A DNA stretch of 7,373 nucleotides from Clostridia bacterium. GTDB taxonomy: Bacteria > Bacillota > Clostridia > UMGS1883. The position numbers and the translations under genes were made by a program. Within the stretch, counting starts at the first letter, position 1. Each line of letters begins with the position of its first letter. Positions 1-6,116 of the stretch are shown piece after piece. The stretch spans positions 1-7,373 of the forward strand of contig CAAGBE010000033.1 of NCBI GenBank assembly GCA_900768005.1, read 5' to 3'. The notes beneath the pieces were generated by a model. The model had not been told where the DNA came from. It was given only the letters and a program-made list of their open reading frames with translations, and searched no databases.

Positions 1-729
1 ATTGCCGTATGGTTTCTTCGTTCACGGTTTTCAAAGGTAATGAATAACGGATATATAAAACGCAATAACCTCCTTGTGACGGAAGAAGAAAAAGTATCTT
101 TCCATTCTTTCAGGGATTTGTTTGCAAGAACAAGGAGAAACAACAATATTGATATGACTCAAAAACACTTAATAAGTCCCTGCGACAGTTGGCTGAGTGT
201 CTTTAAAATAGACCAGCAGAGCCGTTTTTCCATCAAAAGCTCACACTACGCACTTAAGGATTTTTTGCAGGATGAAGAGCTTGCAAAAAAATATATTGGG
301 GGCGACTGTTTGATTTTCAGGCTGTGTGCTTCTGATTATCACCACTACTGTTATATAGATAACGGCTATCAGGGGGAGAATCATTTTATTGAGGGTGTGT
401 TACATAGCGTACAGCCCATTGCCTGTGAAAAATATCCCGTATATGTAAAAAACAGAAGAAGCTGGTGTTTGCTTGAAACAAAGAATTTCGGGAATGTTAT
501 TCAGTGCGAAATCGGAGCATTAGTAGTGGGCGGTATAGCCAACGAAAAAGAAAATGCGGACTTTTTAAAAGGCGAAGAAAAGGGACATTTTGAGCTTGCA
601 GGCTCGACTATTGTGCTTCTTTTTGAAAAAGGAAAAATCAGCCTTAAAAAAGAGCTTATGAAAAAGCTTTCCGAAAACAGCGAGGTCAAAGTAACCCTTG
701 GCGAATGGATAGGAAATGCAGAAAATTAA
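1..729 (+). CDS. psd: Phosphatidylserine decarboxylase, 5' end cut by window edge
   Basis: This enzyme converts phosphatidylserine to phosphatidylethanolamine at the membrane, using a pyruvoyl group made by self-cleavage. The frame is open from base 1, and the codons before the ATG at 40 read like Psd sequence (RSRFSKV), so that ATG is internal and the true start lies upstream; 242 residues are visible. Numbered from the ATG at 40, recognisable family blocks are SPCDS with the conserved Asp49, the DYH block at 99-101, GVLHSVQPIA at 119-128, the FGNV...EIGALVVGGI stretch at 150-166, and AGST at 187-190. Cleavage before Ser189 would give a long beta chain and a short alpha chain carrying the pyruvoyl. 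Odd: the position three residues after His101, which in E. coli Psd is the self-cleavage His147, is Cys104 here, and the usual Gly after Asp49 is Ser. A following terminator makes this the last gene of its transcript. Family assignment is firm; activity is inferred. Confidence 0.9.
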   Translation: MAVWFLRSRFSKVMNNGYIKRNNLLVTEEEKVSFHSFRDLFARTRRNNNIDMTQKHLISPCDSWLSVFKIDQQSRFSIKSSHYALKDFLQDEELAKKYIGGDCLIFRLCASDYHHYCYIDNGYQGENHFIEGVLHSVQPIACEKYPVYVKNRRSWCLLETKNFGNVIQCEIGALVVGGIANEKENADFLKGEEKGHFELAGSTIVLLFEKGKISLKKELMKKLSENSEVKVTLGEWIGNAEN

Positions 730-752
730 AGTTAATTTTATAATCCAATAGC

Positions 753-792
753 AAAAACAGATATGCCGAAATATCGGTATATCTGTTTTTTT
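753..792 (+). terminator. Intrinsic terminator after psd
   Basis: A 14-bp stem (756-769 with 774-787, one G-T wobble) closes a four-base AATA loop and is followed by seven T (786-792). The run of A on the 5' side (753-757) could also let it work in the reverse direction. It separates psd from spo0A, supporting a dedicated spo0A promoter. Confidence 0.9.
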
Positions 793-826
793 ATGCTGCT
801 GTTTTTCGTCGGTTTTTATCTTTTTT

Positions 827-870
827 CCATATTTTGGAAAAAACTTCTTGCATTAATTTCCAGAATATGG
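827..870. repeat. 14-bp dyad across the spo0A promoter (candidate operator)
   Basis: The arm CCATATTTTGGAAA (827-840) is the inverted complement of TTTCCAGAATATGG (857-870), with one G-T type mismatch and a 16-base spacer. Each arm holds a CC-N7-GG core (827-837 and 860-870), with core centres 33 bp apart, about three helical turns. The left core is nested in a further short inverted repeat, TTTTTTCC/GGAAAAAA (821-828 and 836-843). The dyad encloses the -35 hexamer and abuts the -10 hexamer, so it lies upstream of the predicted transcript start and would act as DNA. No known regulator site is recognised; it does not match the Spo0A box TGTCGAA. Confidence 0.6.
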
Positions 871-876
871 TAATAT
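848..876 (+). promoter_or_regulatory. Predicted sigma-A promoter of spo0A
   Basis: TTGCAT (848-853) and TAATAT (871-876) are separated by 17 bases, close to the housekeeping TTGACA/TATAAT pattern. A start near 883 would leave a leader of about 30 bases before the ATG, ending in the GGAGG ribosome binding site at 901-905. No convincing sigma-H element is seen. Confidence 0.6.
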
Positions 877-912
877 TCAAACTACAATAAAAAACAAATT
901 GGAGGAAACAGT

Positions 913-1716
913 ATGAAAACCAAGATAAAACTGCTTATTGCAGACAACAACCGCGAACTTACTATGCAAATGAAATCATTTTTTGACGGGAAAAGCGATA
1001 TTGAGCTTATTGCCGCCTCATCTGACGGAATTGATGCACTGGAGAAAATAAAGAAATATTCTCCCGATGCAATACTTATGGACATTGTTCTGCCTCAGCT
1101 TGACGGTATTGGACTTTTGAAAGAAATAAATACTCTTTCCCGTACTTACCGCCCCGTGGTAATTGTTATGAGCGGTGCAAAGAGAGAGCACGTAACCAAC
1201 ATCTGTATGCAGTTGGGTGCTGACTATTTTATGATAAAGCCCTGCGATAACGAAACTGTTTATGAAAGGATAAAGCTTCTATGTATGCCCAAGCTTGCAG
1301 GAAGCTCCATACAGGAAATTGCATATGCGGAAAAAGGTGCATCGGGTGACCGCCCCAGTGACCGCGCACTTGAAATTTCCGTAACCAAGACAATTCATTC
1401 CGTAGGTGTTCCTGCAAATATCAAGGGATATCAGTATCTCCGTGACGCAATTATTATGAGTATAAAGGACACCGAGCTTATAAATGCCGTTACAAAACAG
1501 CTTTATCCCAAGGTTGCTACAAGGCACAATACCTCACCAAGCCGTGTTGAAAGGGCTATCCGTCATGCTATTGAGGTTGCTTGTATCAGAGGTAATGAGG
1601 AGGAGCTTTATAAACTCTTCGGCTACACGGTAAGCAATAACAAGGGTAAGCCCACAAACTCTGAATTTATTGCCATGATTGCAGACAAGCTCCGCCTTGA
1701 AATGCTGGTATCCTGA
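913..1716 (+). CDS. spo0A: Sporulation master response regulator Spo0A
   Basis: This is the phosphorelay-controlled transcription factor that starts endospore formation. It has 267 residues, the usual length. The receiver domain spans about 5-125, with phosphoacceptor Asp57 (LMDIVLP), the switch Ser87 (MSG) and Lys109 (IKP). A linker of about 30 residues leads to the Spo0A C-terminal DNA-binding domain (about 155-267). This holds the hallmark recognition helix SRVERAIRHAIEVA (210-223), the FGYTVS block (236-241) and the near-invariant GKPTNSEFIAMIADKLRLE end. GGAGG at 901-905 sits seven bases before the ATG. Odd: the acidic pocket reads ADNN rather than the usual ADDN, so one of the two Asp that help hold Mg2+ is Asn12. 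The stop overlaps the next gene's start (TGATG), implying translational coupling with the transporter pair. The spoIVB gene that often precedes spo0A is not here; psd is. Identity is essentially certain. Confidence 0.98.
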   Translation: MKTKIKLLIADNNRELTMQMKSFFDGKSDIELIAASSDGIDALEKIKKYSPDAILMDIVLPQLDGIGLLKEINTLSRTYRPVVIVMSGAKREHVTNICMQLGADYFMIKPCDNETVYERIKLLCMPKLAGSSIQEIAYAEKGASGDRPSDRALEISVTKTIHSVGVPANIKGYQYLRDAIIMSIKDTELINAVTKQLYPKVATRHNTSPSRVERAIRHAIEVACIRGNEEELYKLFGYTVSNNKGKPTNSEFIAMIADKLRLEMLVS

Positions 1717-2069
1717 TGAAGAAAAAAGGACTATTATGGGGTATCCCCATTGGATTTATAAACGGTTTTTTTGCTTCTGGCGGAGGAATTATTGCCGTAC
1801 TGATTCTGCAGAAATTCTTTTCCCTTGACGAAAAGAAAGCGCACGCCACCTCAATTATGATTATTCTTCCGTTGACCGTTGCAGGAGTGTTTGTCTACAC
1901 TATGGCAGGATTTGCAGATATGGGAAACATTGTAAAGGCGGCAGGCGGTGCTACATTGGGAGCACTTTTGGGTGCGAAGCTCCTTTCCCGTCTTTCGGGA
2001 AGATTTATCCGTATAGGATTTGGTGCTGTTATGGTTTTTGCGTCTGTAAAGCTACTGATAGGAGGGTGA
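1716..2069 (+). CDS. Half-size TauE/SafE (TSUP) membrane permease, subunit A
   Basis: This is a small integral membrane protein of 117 residues with about four predicted membrane segments (roughly 7-31, 43-66, 70-90 and 96-116) after a basic MKKK start. The first segment carries the family repeat signature, GFINGFFASGGGII, but lacks the Pro that usually follows. Full-length TauE/SafE proteins, linked to export of sulfite, sulfoacetate and other organic anions, are about 250 residues made of two such repeats, so this is one repeat. The next gene supplies the other, and the two probably form a heteromeric transporter. The ATG shares its A with the spo0A stop and has no strong ribosome binding site of its own, pointing to coupled translation. 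Family is fairly sure; the substrate is unknown. Confidence 0.8.
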   Translation: MKKKGLLWGIPIGFINGFFASGGGIIAVLILQKFFSLDEKKAHATSIMIILPLTVAGVFVYTMAGFADMGNIVKAAGGATLGALLGAKLLSRLSGRFIRIGFGAVMVFASVKLLIGG

Positions 2070-2073
2070 TTAT

Positions 2074-2448
2074 ATGCTGACTGTTATTATCGGCTTTCTG
2101 TCAGGGATTTTAGGCGGAATGGGAGTTGGCGGAGGTATGATTCTCATTCCTGCAGCAAGGATGTTTTTAGATATAAAGCAACAGAGTGCTCAAAGCCTGA
2201 ATCTTTTCTGTTTTATCCCCTCATCCCTTTGCGCTCTTGTCATCCATATAAAAAACAAAAAGATAGATTTTAAAACCTCTGTACCCATTATTTTATCGGG
2301 AATACCCTTTGCGGTGCTTGGGGCTTATCTTTCTTCAAATATGTCCTCGGAGCTTCTTTCCAGACTTTTCGGAGGTTTTATCCTTATATTCGGAATTAAA
2401 GAAATAGTAACAGGAATAAAATCTCCAAAAAATTCCACTGATGGTTGA
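2074..2448 (+). CDS. Half-size TauE/SafE (TSUP) membrane permease, subunit B
   Basis: This is the second small permease, 124 residues with about four membrane segments (roughly 2-30, 37-57, 65-86 and 93-113) and a short polar tail. Its first segment has the full signature GGMGVGGGMILIP (14-26), closer to consensus than its partner. It starts five bases after the preceding stop, from its own AGGAGGG (2060-2066). The presence of a separate ribosome binding site, and a start that coincides with a repeat boundary, argue that the split is natural rather than a frameshift of one 250-residue gene. Co-transcription with spo0A is likely because no promoter or terminator intervenes. Substrate unknown. 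Confidence 0.82.
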   Translation: MLTVIIGFLSGILGGMGVGGGMILIPAARMFLDIKQQSAQSLNLFCFIPSSLCALVIHIKNKKIDFKTSVPIILSGIPFAVLGAYLSSNMSSELLSRLFGGFILIFGIKEIVTGIKSPKNSTDG

Positions 2449-2480
2449 TTTTGTAAAAAGAATTTTGAACTTTTTGGAGA
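2422..2480 (+). repeat. Imperfect inverted repeat at the end of the transporter gene
   Basis: The arm 2422-2435 (TCTCCAAAAAATTC) pairs with 2467-2480 with one mismatch across a 31-base loop. A second right arm, GAATTTT (2460-2466), can compete for the last seven bases of the left arm. No T-tract follows, so it is not a normal intrinsic terminator, and read-through from the spo0A unit into serC is possible. It may be a transcript-end stabiliser or chance pairing in AT-rich sequence. Confidence 0.35.
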
Positions 2481-2508
2481 AAAATCGCTAAAAAAGTACT
2501 GAAACAAA

Positions 2509-2537
2509 TTGACACCTAAAAAATATAATAGTATAAT
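2509..2537 (+). promoter_or_regulatory. Perfect-consensus sigma-A promoter of serC-serA
   Basis: TTGACA (2509-2514) and TATAAT (2532-2537) both match consensus exactly and are 17 bases apart. The predicted start near 2544 leaves a leader of only about 32 bases, too short for a T-box or other riboswitch. Expression is therefore expected to be strong and, if controlled, controlled at the DNA level. A second TATAAT at 2524-2529 is too close to the -35 to be used with it. Confidence 0.8.
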
Positions 2538-2564
2538 ATATATATTAATCTTTTATTTTTTAGG
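2515..2564. repeat. Perfect 11-bp inverted repeat from the promoter to the serC ribosome binding site
   Basis: CCTAAAAAATA (2515-2525) is the exact inverted complement of TATTTTTTAGG (2554-2564). The left arm starts directly after the -35 hexamer. The right arm runs into the AGGAGG of serC (2562-2567). Only the right arm would be in transcripts from the serC promoter, whereas both would be in read-through RNA from spo0A. Confidence 0.5.
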
Positions 2565-2575
2565 AGGCAATTATT

Positions 2576-3655
2576 ATGGCAAGAGTATTTAACTTTTCTG
2601 CAGGTCCCAGTATGCTTCCTCTTGAGGTGCTTGAAACAGCACAGAAGGAGCTTATTGAATTTCAGGACAGCGGTATGAGTGTTATGGAGATGAGTCATCG
2701 TTCACCTGTTTACGATGCAATAATCAAAGAGACTGAAGCTAACTTCAGAAAACTTATGAATATCCCTGATAACTATAAGGTGCTTTTCCTTCAGGGTGGT
2801 GCTTCAACACAGTTTGCGGCAGTTCCTCTTAACCTTATGAAAACAGGTAAGGCTGACTACGTTGTTTCCGGTCAGTTCTCAGGTAAAGCTTTTAAGGAAG
2901 CTAAAAAATACGGCGATGCAAAGTGCATTGCTACTTCAGAAGATAAGACATTCAGCTATATTCCCGAAATTACACCCGATATGGTGCGTGAGGATGCTGA
3001 TTACGTTCACGTATGCTACAACAACACAATTTTCGGAACAAAGTTCCCCACAGTTCCTAATGTAGGTGACAAGGTACTTGTTGCAGATATGTCATCCTGT
3101 ATTACAAGTGAGCCAGTAGACGTTACAAAGTTCGGCGTTATATATGCAGGTGCGCAGAAGAATATGGCTCCTGCAGGTCTTACAGTTGTTATTATCCGCG
3201 AGGATTTGATGGGAAATGCCCGTGAGGATATCCCCACAATGCTCGATTATAAAACAATGGCAGATAATGACTCTATGTATAACACACCTCCCTGCTACGC
3301 AATTTATATTGCAGGTCTTGTTTACAAGTGGGCACTCCAGAACGGCGGTCTTGAGGCAATGAAGGAAAGAAACGAAAAGAAAGCAAATATTCTTTACGAT
3401 TTCCTTGATAACTCAACTCTTTTCAAAGCGACAGCAGAGAAGAACAGCCGTTCTATGATGAATGTATGCTTTGTTACAGGCGACGCTGACCTTGATAAGA
3501 AGTTCTGTAAGGAAGCCCAGGAAGCAGGTTTTGTAAACCTTAAGGGTCACAGATCCGTTGGCGGTATGAGAGCAAGCATCTACAATGCTATGCCCATCGA
3601 GGGTGTAGAGGCTCTTGTTCAGTTTATGGCTGACTTTGAAAAGAATAATAAGTAA
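2576..3655 (+). CDS. serC: Phosphoserine aminotransferase SerC
   Basis: This cytosolic PLP enzyme converts 3-phosphohydroxypyruvate and glutamate to phosphoserine and 2-oxoglutarate, the second step of serine synthesis. The 359 residues match the family's length of about 360. Visible hallmarks are the FNFSAGPS start (5-12), SHRS (40-43) whose His and Arg contact substrate phosphate, QGGAST (73-78) for cofactor phosphate, Asp171 in VADMSS for the pyridine nitrogen, the PLP lysine Lys195 in AQKN, and the MRASIYNAMP block (331-340). AGGAGG at 2562-2567 lies eight bases before the ATG. It is the first gene of an operon with serA, 14 bases downstream. Nothing is truncated or unusual. Some relatives also act in pyridoxal phosphate synthesis, but the serA neighbour points to serine. 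Confidence 0.97.
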   Translation: MARVFNFSAGPSMLPLEVLETAQKELIEFQDSGMSVMEMSHRSPVYDAIIKETEANFRKLMNIPDNYKVLFLQGGASTQFAAVPLNLMKTGKADYVVSGQFSGKAFKEAKKYGDAKCIATSEDKTFSYIPEITPDMVREDADYVHVCYNNTIFGTKFPTVPNVGDKVLVADMSSCITSEPVDVTKFGVIYAGAQKNMAPAGLTVVIIREDLMGNAREDIPTMLDYKTMADNDSMYNTPPCYAIYIAGLVYKWALQNGGLEAMKERNEKKANILYDFLDNSTLFKATAEKNSRSMMNVCFVTGDADLDKKFCKEAQEAGFVNLKGHRSVGGMRASIYNAMPIEGVEALVQFMADFEKNNK

Positions 3656-3669
3656 AGGAACTGTTAACT

Positions 3670-4839
3670 ATGTATAATCTTTTAACTCTTAACAAGATTG
3701 CAAAATGCGGTCTTGACAATTTTGACAAAGTAAAATATGCAATCACAGACAACTGCGAAAACCCCGATTGCATAATCCTTCGTAGTTTCAGTATGCACGA
3801 TATGGAGCTTCCCCAGTCTCTTCAGGCAGTTGCTCGTGCAGGTGCAGGTGTTAACAACATTCCCACAGATAAATGTGCTGAAAAGGGTATTGTAGTATTC
3901 AATACTCCCGGTGCGAATGCTAACGCTGTTAAGGAGCTTACTATTGCAGGTTTGTTCCTCGCTTCACGTGATATCGTTGGCGGTATCGAATGGGCAAAGA
4001 CACTTAAGGGCAACGGTGCCGAAGTAGGCAAAATGGTGGAAAAAGGTAAGGGCAATTTTGCAGGCTGCGAAATCAAGGGCAAGAAGCTTGCAGTAATCGG
4101 TCTTGGTGCTATCGGTGTACTTGTTGCTAATGCGGCACATCACCTCGGTATGGAAGTAATCGGTTATGACCCCTATATTTCCGTTAAAGCAGCGCTCAGC
4201 CTTGACAGACACACAATCATTAAGAATGAGCTTAAGGATGCTCTTTGCGAAGCTGACTATATCACACTTCATCTTCCTCTTATGGATGCAACACGCGGTA
4301 TGTTCAACGCTGAACTCTTCAAGTCATCTGTTAAAAAGGGTGCGAAGCTCCTCAACTTCTCCCGTGGTGAGCTTGTTGATACAGATGCACTTAAGAGTGC
4401 TCTTGAGGTTGGTCTTATCTCCTCTTATGTGGTAGACTTCCCCTCTGACGAGGTTATAGGTCTCCCCGGCGTAGTTGCTATTCCCCACCTTGGTGCTTCC
4501 AGTGCAGAGAGTGAAGACAACTGTGCTATTATGGCTGCAAAAGAGCTTATCGAGTATATGGAAAACGGTAATATTGTAAATTCCGTTAACTATCCTAACT
4601 GTGAACTCCCCAGAACAGCAGGAGCTACAAGAATCACAGTTCTTCATAAGAACATCCCCAATATGATTTCAAGCATCACCTCCTCATTTGCCGGCAAGGG
4701 TATTAACATTGAAAACATGGTTAATAAGAGCCGTGGCGATTATGCTTGCACAATCCTTGATGTATCTGATGCAGATGATGCAATTGCAGATGAATTAAAA
4801 GCAATTGAGGGTATAATCAAAGTAAGAGTTATCAAATAA
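3670..4839 (+). CDS. serA: D-3-phosphoglycerate dehydrogenase SerA, with ACT domain
   Basis: This NAD-dependent enzyme catalyses the first step of serine synthesis, oxidising 3-phosphoglycerate to 3-phosphohydroxypyruvate. It has 389 residues in this order: substrate-binding part (about 1-95 and 280-305), a Rossmann NAD domain with GLGAIG (144-149) and Asp167 for the ribose, catalytic Arg232 (SRGE), Glu261 and His273 (PHLGASS), then a C-terminal ACT domain (about 320-389) that in relatives binds serine for feedback inhibition. The stretch between the catalytic Glu and His is 11 residues shorter than in E. coli SerA (12 versus 23). It is the compact type, without the extra intervening domain of long PGDHs. 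AAAGGAA overlapping the serC stop (3654-3660) serves as a modest ribosome binding site. The serB phosphatase that would finish the pathway is not in this operon. Confidence 0.96.
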   Translation: MYNLLTLNKIAKCGLDNFDKVKYAITDNCENPDCIILRSFSMHDMELPQSLQAVARAGAGVNNIPTDKCAEKGIVVFNTPGANANAVKELTIAGLFLASRDIVGGIEWAKTLKGNGAEVGKMVEKGKGNFAGCEIKGKKLAVIGLGAIGVLVANAAHHLGMEVIGYDPYISVKAALSLDRHTIIKNELKDALCEADYITLHLPLMDATRGMFNAELFKSSVKKGAKLLNFSRGELVDTDALKSALEVGLISSYVVDFPSDEVIGLPGVVAIPHLGASSAESEDNCAIMAAKELIEYMENGNIVNSVNYPNCELPRTAGATRITVLHKNIPNMISSITSSFAGKGINIENMVNKSRGDYACTILDVSDADDAIADELKAIEGIIKVRVIK

Positions 4840-4855
4840 TTATAAATTCACACAT

Positions 4856-4887
4856 AAAAAGAGCTTGCGAATTCGCAAGCTCTTTTT
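4856..4887. terminator. Bidirectional intrinsic terminator between serA and mecA
   Basis: A perfect 14-bp stem (4856-4869 with 4874-4887) closes an AATT loop. Five A on one side and five T on the other give a U-tract whichever strand is read. It sits between the convergent serA and mecA genes, 16 bases after the serA stop and 1 base from the mecA stop, and can end both operons. Confidence 0.92.
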
Positions 4888-4888
4888 G

Positions 4889-5494
4889 TTATTCACTAAA
4901 CCTGTTTCTTATAAACAAAAATGCACTGTTCTTTACTATAACCGTTCCGTGTTCTTCCACTATACTGCGGTAATTTTCGGGGCATATAGCACCGAATTCA
5001 GACGCTTTAGGTATGTACGTGGGAAGCATTGTCATATAATACTTATCCTTGTAGGAATAAAGGTTTCCCCAGAAGCACTCACGCATTGTATGGCACATTT
5101 TGATAACATCTTCAAAATCCAGAAGCTCTACCATTGTACTTGTTGCGGGTTTTTCATCTTTCTTGTCCTTTAGTTCTTTCAAATCTTTCTGCAAAAGGTC
5201 AATGTTTATTTTTGAAAGCTTGTCAAAGAGTGCCTTTTCCTCTTCATTATCAACCTTGGTAACAAAGAGTGTCATCTCACTTTTTTCTGCCTGAATAGCC
5301 GCTTCTACCACAAGACGTGCATTGTCACAGGTAAAGCCCACTTCCGCTTCCGCACGGCGGAGAAGCTTGAAAAACGCTTCCCTCGATTCCGGAGAGTTTT
5401 TCGCCATTGCATCAAAGGAAATTCCAAGTCCCCTACAATCCTCGGCATTCATTGTTACTTTAATTTTGTTGGATTTTAAAAGTTCAAATTTCAC
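4889..5494 (-). CDS. mecA: MecA-type adaptor protein for ClpC proteolysis
   Basis: MecA proteins are cytosolic adaptors that hand targets such as ComK to the ClpC/ClpP protease and help assemble ClpC. The short N-terminal domain (about 1-85, KFELLKSNKIKVTM onward) binds targets in B. subtilis. A charged lysine-rich linker (about 97-118) follows. The C-terminal domain (about 119-201) has the family blocks LLDFEDVI, LYSYKDKYYM and VEEHGTVIV, which bind ClpC. I chose the GTG at 5494 (201 residues) over the GTG at 5503, because the latter lies inside the AGAGGTGAT ribosome binding site and the shorter form begins as MecA proteins do. It is the last gene of the minus-strand operon, 16 bases after the AraC-type gene. 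Similarity to Bacillus MecA is clear in the C-terminal half and weaker in the N-terminal half, so targets may differ. Confidence 0.85.
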   Translation of the reverse strand: MKFELLKSNKIKVTMNAEDCRGLGISFDAMAKNSPESREAFFKLLRRAEAEVGFTCDNARLVVEAAIQAEKSEMTLFVTKVDNEEEKALFDKLSKINIDLLQKDLKELKDKKDEKPATSTMVELLDFEDVIKMCHTMRECFWGNLYSYKDKYYMTMLPTYIPKASEFGAICPENYRSIVEEHGTVIVKNSAFLFIRNRFSE

Positions 5495-5498
5495 TCTT

Positions 5499-5507
5499 AT
5501 CACCTCT
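5499..5507 (-). promoter_or_regulatory. Ribosome binding site that fixes the mecA start
   Basis: On the minus strand AGAGGTGAT matches the 3' end of 16S rRNA and its GAGGTG core sits six bases before the GTG at 5494. It contains the alternative in-frame GTG at 5503, which would otherwise add three residues (MIR) but would have no site of its own. Confidence 0.7.
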
Positions 5508-5510
5508 TTT

Positions 5511-6113
5511 TCATAAATTCTTTTTCTTCCACATACCGGGAGTCATCCCCGTATGCTTTTTAAAGGTACGGATATAAGTTTCTACAGTAGAAAAGCCTAC
5601 GGAAAGTGCCGCTTTTTCTACGGATTTATTTTCCGTTAAATACTCTATACTTTTAATGCAACGTTTCTCCCCAATGTAATCACCGGGTGTCACGGAGACA
5701 TTTTCTTTAAACAGTTTTACAAGTTCACTTTGTGAAAGACCTGCATATTCTGCAACGTTTCCTACCGTTAGCTGGCAGGAAAACAGCTTCTCCTCAATGT
5801 ATGAAAGTGCTTTTTGAAAGGAAGCCTGCTTATCTTCCTTTGTGCAGTCCCGTACAAGTGCACATAGCATTTCAATAACTTTTTCAGTAGACATTCCGTC
5901 TTCAAAGAGGTTTTTTATTAAAGCCTTTTCATCTGCATACACAAGCGGGAGCCTTTTGTTTAAAAGCTTTGCCGCTTCTATAATGAGGATTTTCTCCCGT
6001 GCATCTCCATAGGATGTGCAGGGAGAATTACTCCTCAGTTTTTCAAGAAACGCAATTGCATTTCTGTTCTCATTATTTTCAATATATTTTATAAGTTCTT
6101 CACAATATTCCAT
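5511..6113 (-). CDS. AraC-family transcriptional regulator with unrecognised helical N-terminal domain
   Basis: This is a 200-residue DNA-binding protein. Residues about 100-198 form an AraC-type double helix-turn-helix: the first around LTVGNVAEYAGLSQSELVKLF (115-135), the second around SVEKAALSVGFSTVETYIRTF (164-184), ending with the family signature FKKHTGMTP (184-192). Residues 1-95 look mostly alpha-helical and resemble no sensor domain I know, and they are not the cupin domain of AraC itself. The ligand and targets are unknown. The gene starts three bases after the upstream protease stop and has no Shine-Dalgarno sequence (upstream reads CAGATAAATT), so it probably depends on translational coupling. 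Its position between a protease gene and mecA suggests local or stress control, but that is inference. Confidence 0.85.
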   Translation of the reverse strand: MEYCEELIKYIENNENRNAIAFLEKLRSNSPCTSYGDAREKILIIEAAKLLNKRLPLVYADEKALIKNLFEDGMSTEKVIEMLCALVRDCTKEDKQASFQKALSYIEEKLFSCQLTVGNVAEYAGLSQSELVKLFKENVSVTPGDYIGEKRCIKSIEYLTENKSVEKAALSVGFSTVETYIRTFKKHTGMTPGMWKKKNL

Positions 6114-6116
6114 AAT

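Noticed and set aside
830..870. Sigma-H promoter for spo0A
   Set aside because: A GGAAAA and a GAAT are present, but they are about 18 bases apart rather than 11-12 and the -10 lacks the expected leading purine.
730..912. Spo0A boxes (TGTCGAA) for autoregulation
   Set aside because: No full match on either strand in the interval; only partial TTCGTCG-like sequence near 806.
1716..2448. A single TauE gene broken by a frameshift
   Set aside because: Each half begins at a repeat boundary, and the second has its own AGGAGGG and ATG. No continuous second-frame remnant joins them.
2480..2575. T-box or other riboswitch before serC
   Set aside because: The perfect promoter leaves only about 32 leader bases, and no T-box sequence or specifier stem is seen upstream.
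3822..4647. Several minus-strand open frames of 86-107 codons opposite serA
   Set aside because: They are antisense to a fully recognisable SerA and lack starts with ribosome binding sites; they reflect codon composition.
4865..5173. Plus-strand open frame of 102 codons opposite mecA
   Set aside because: It lies antisense to a recognisable MecA, begins inside the terminator, has no ribosome binding site and no family resemblance.
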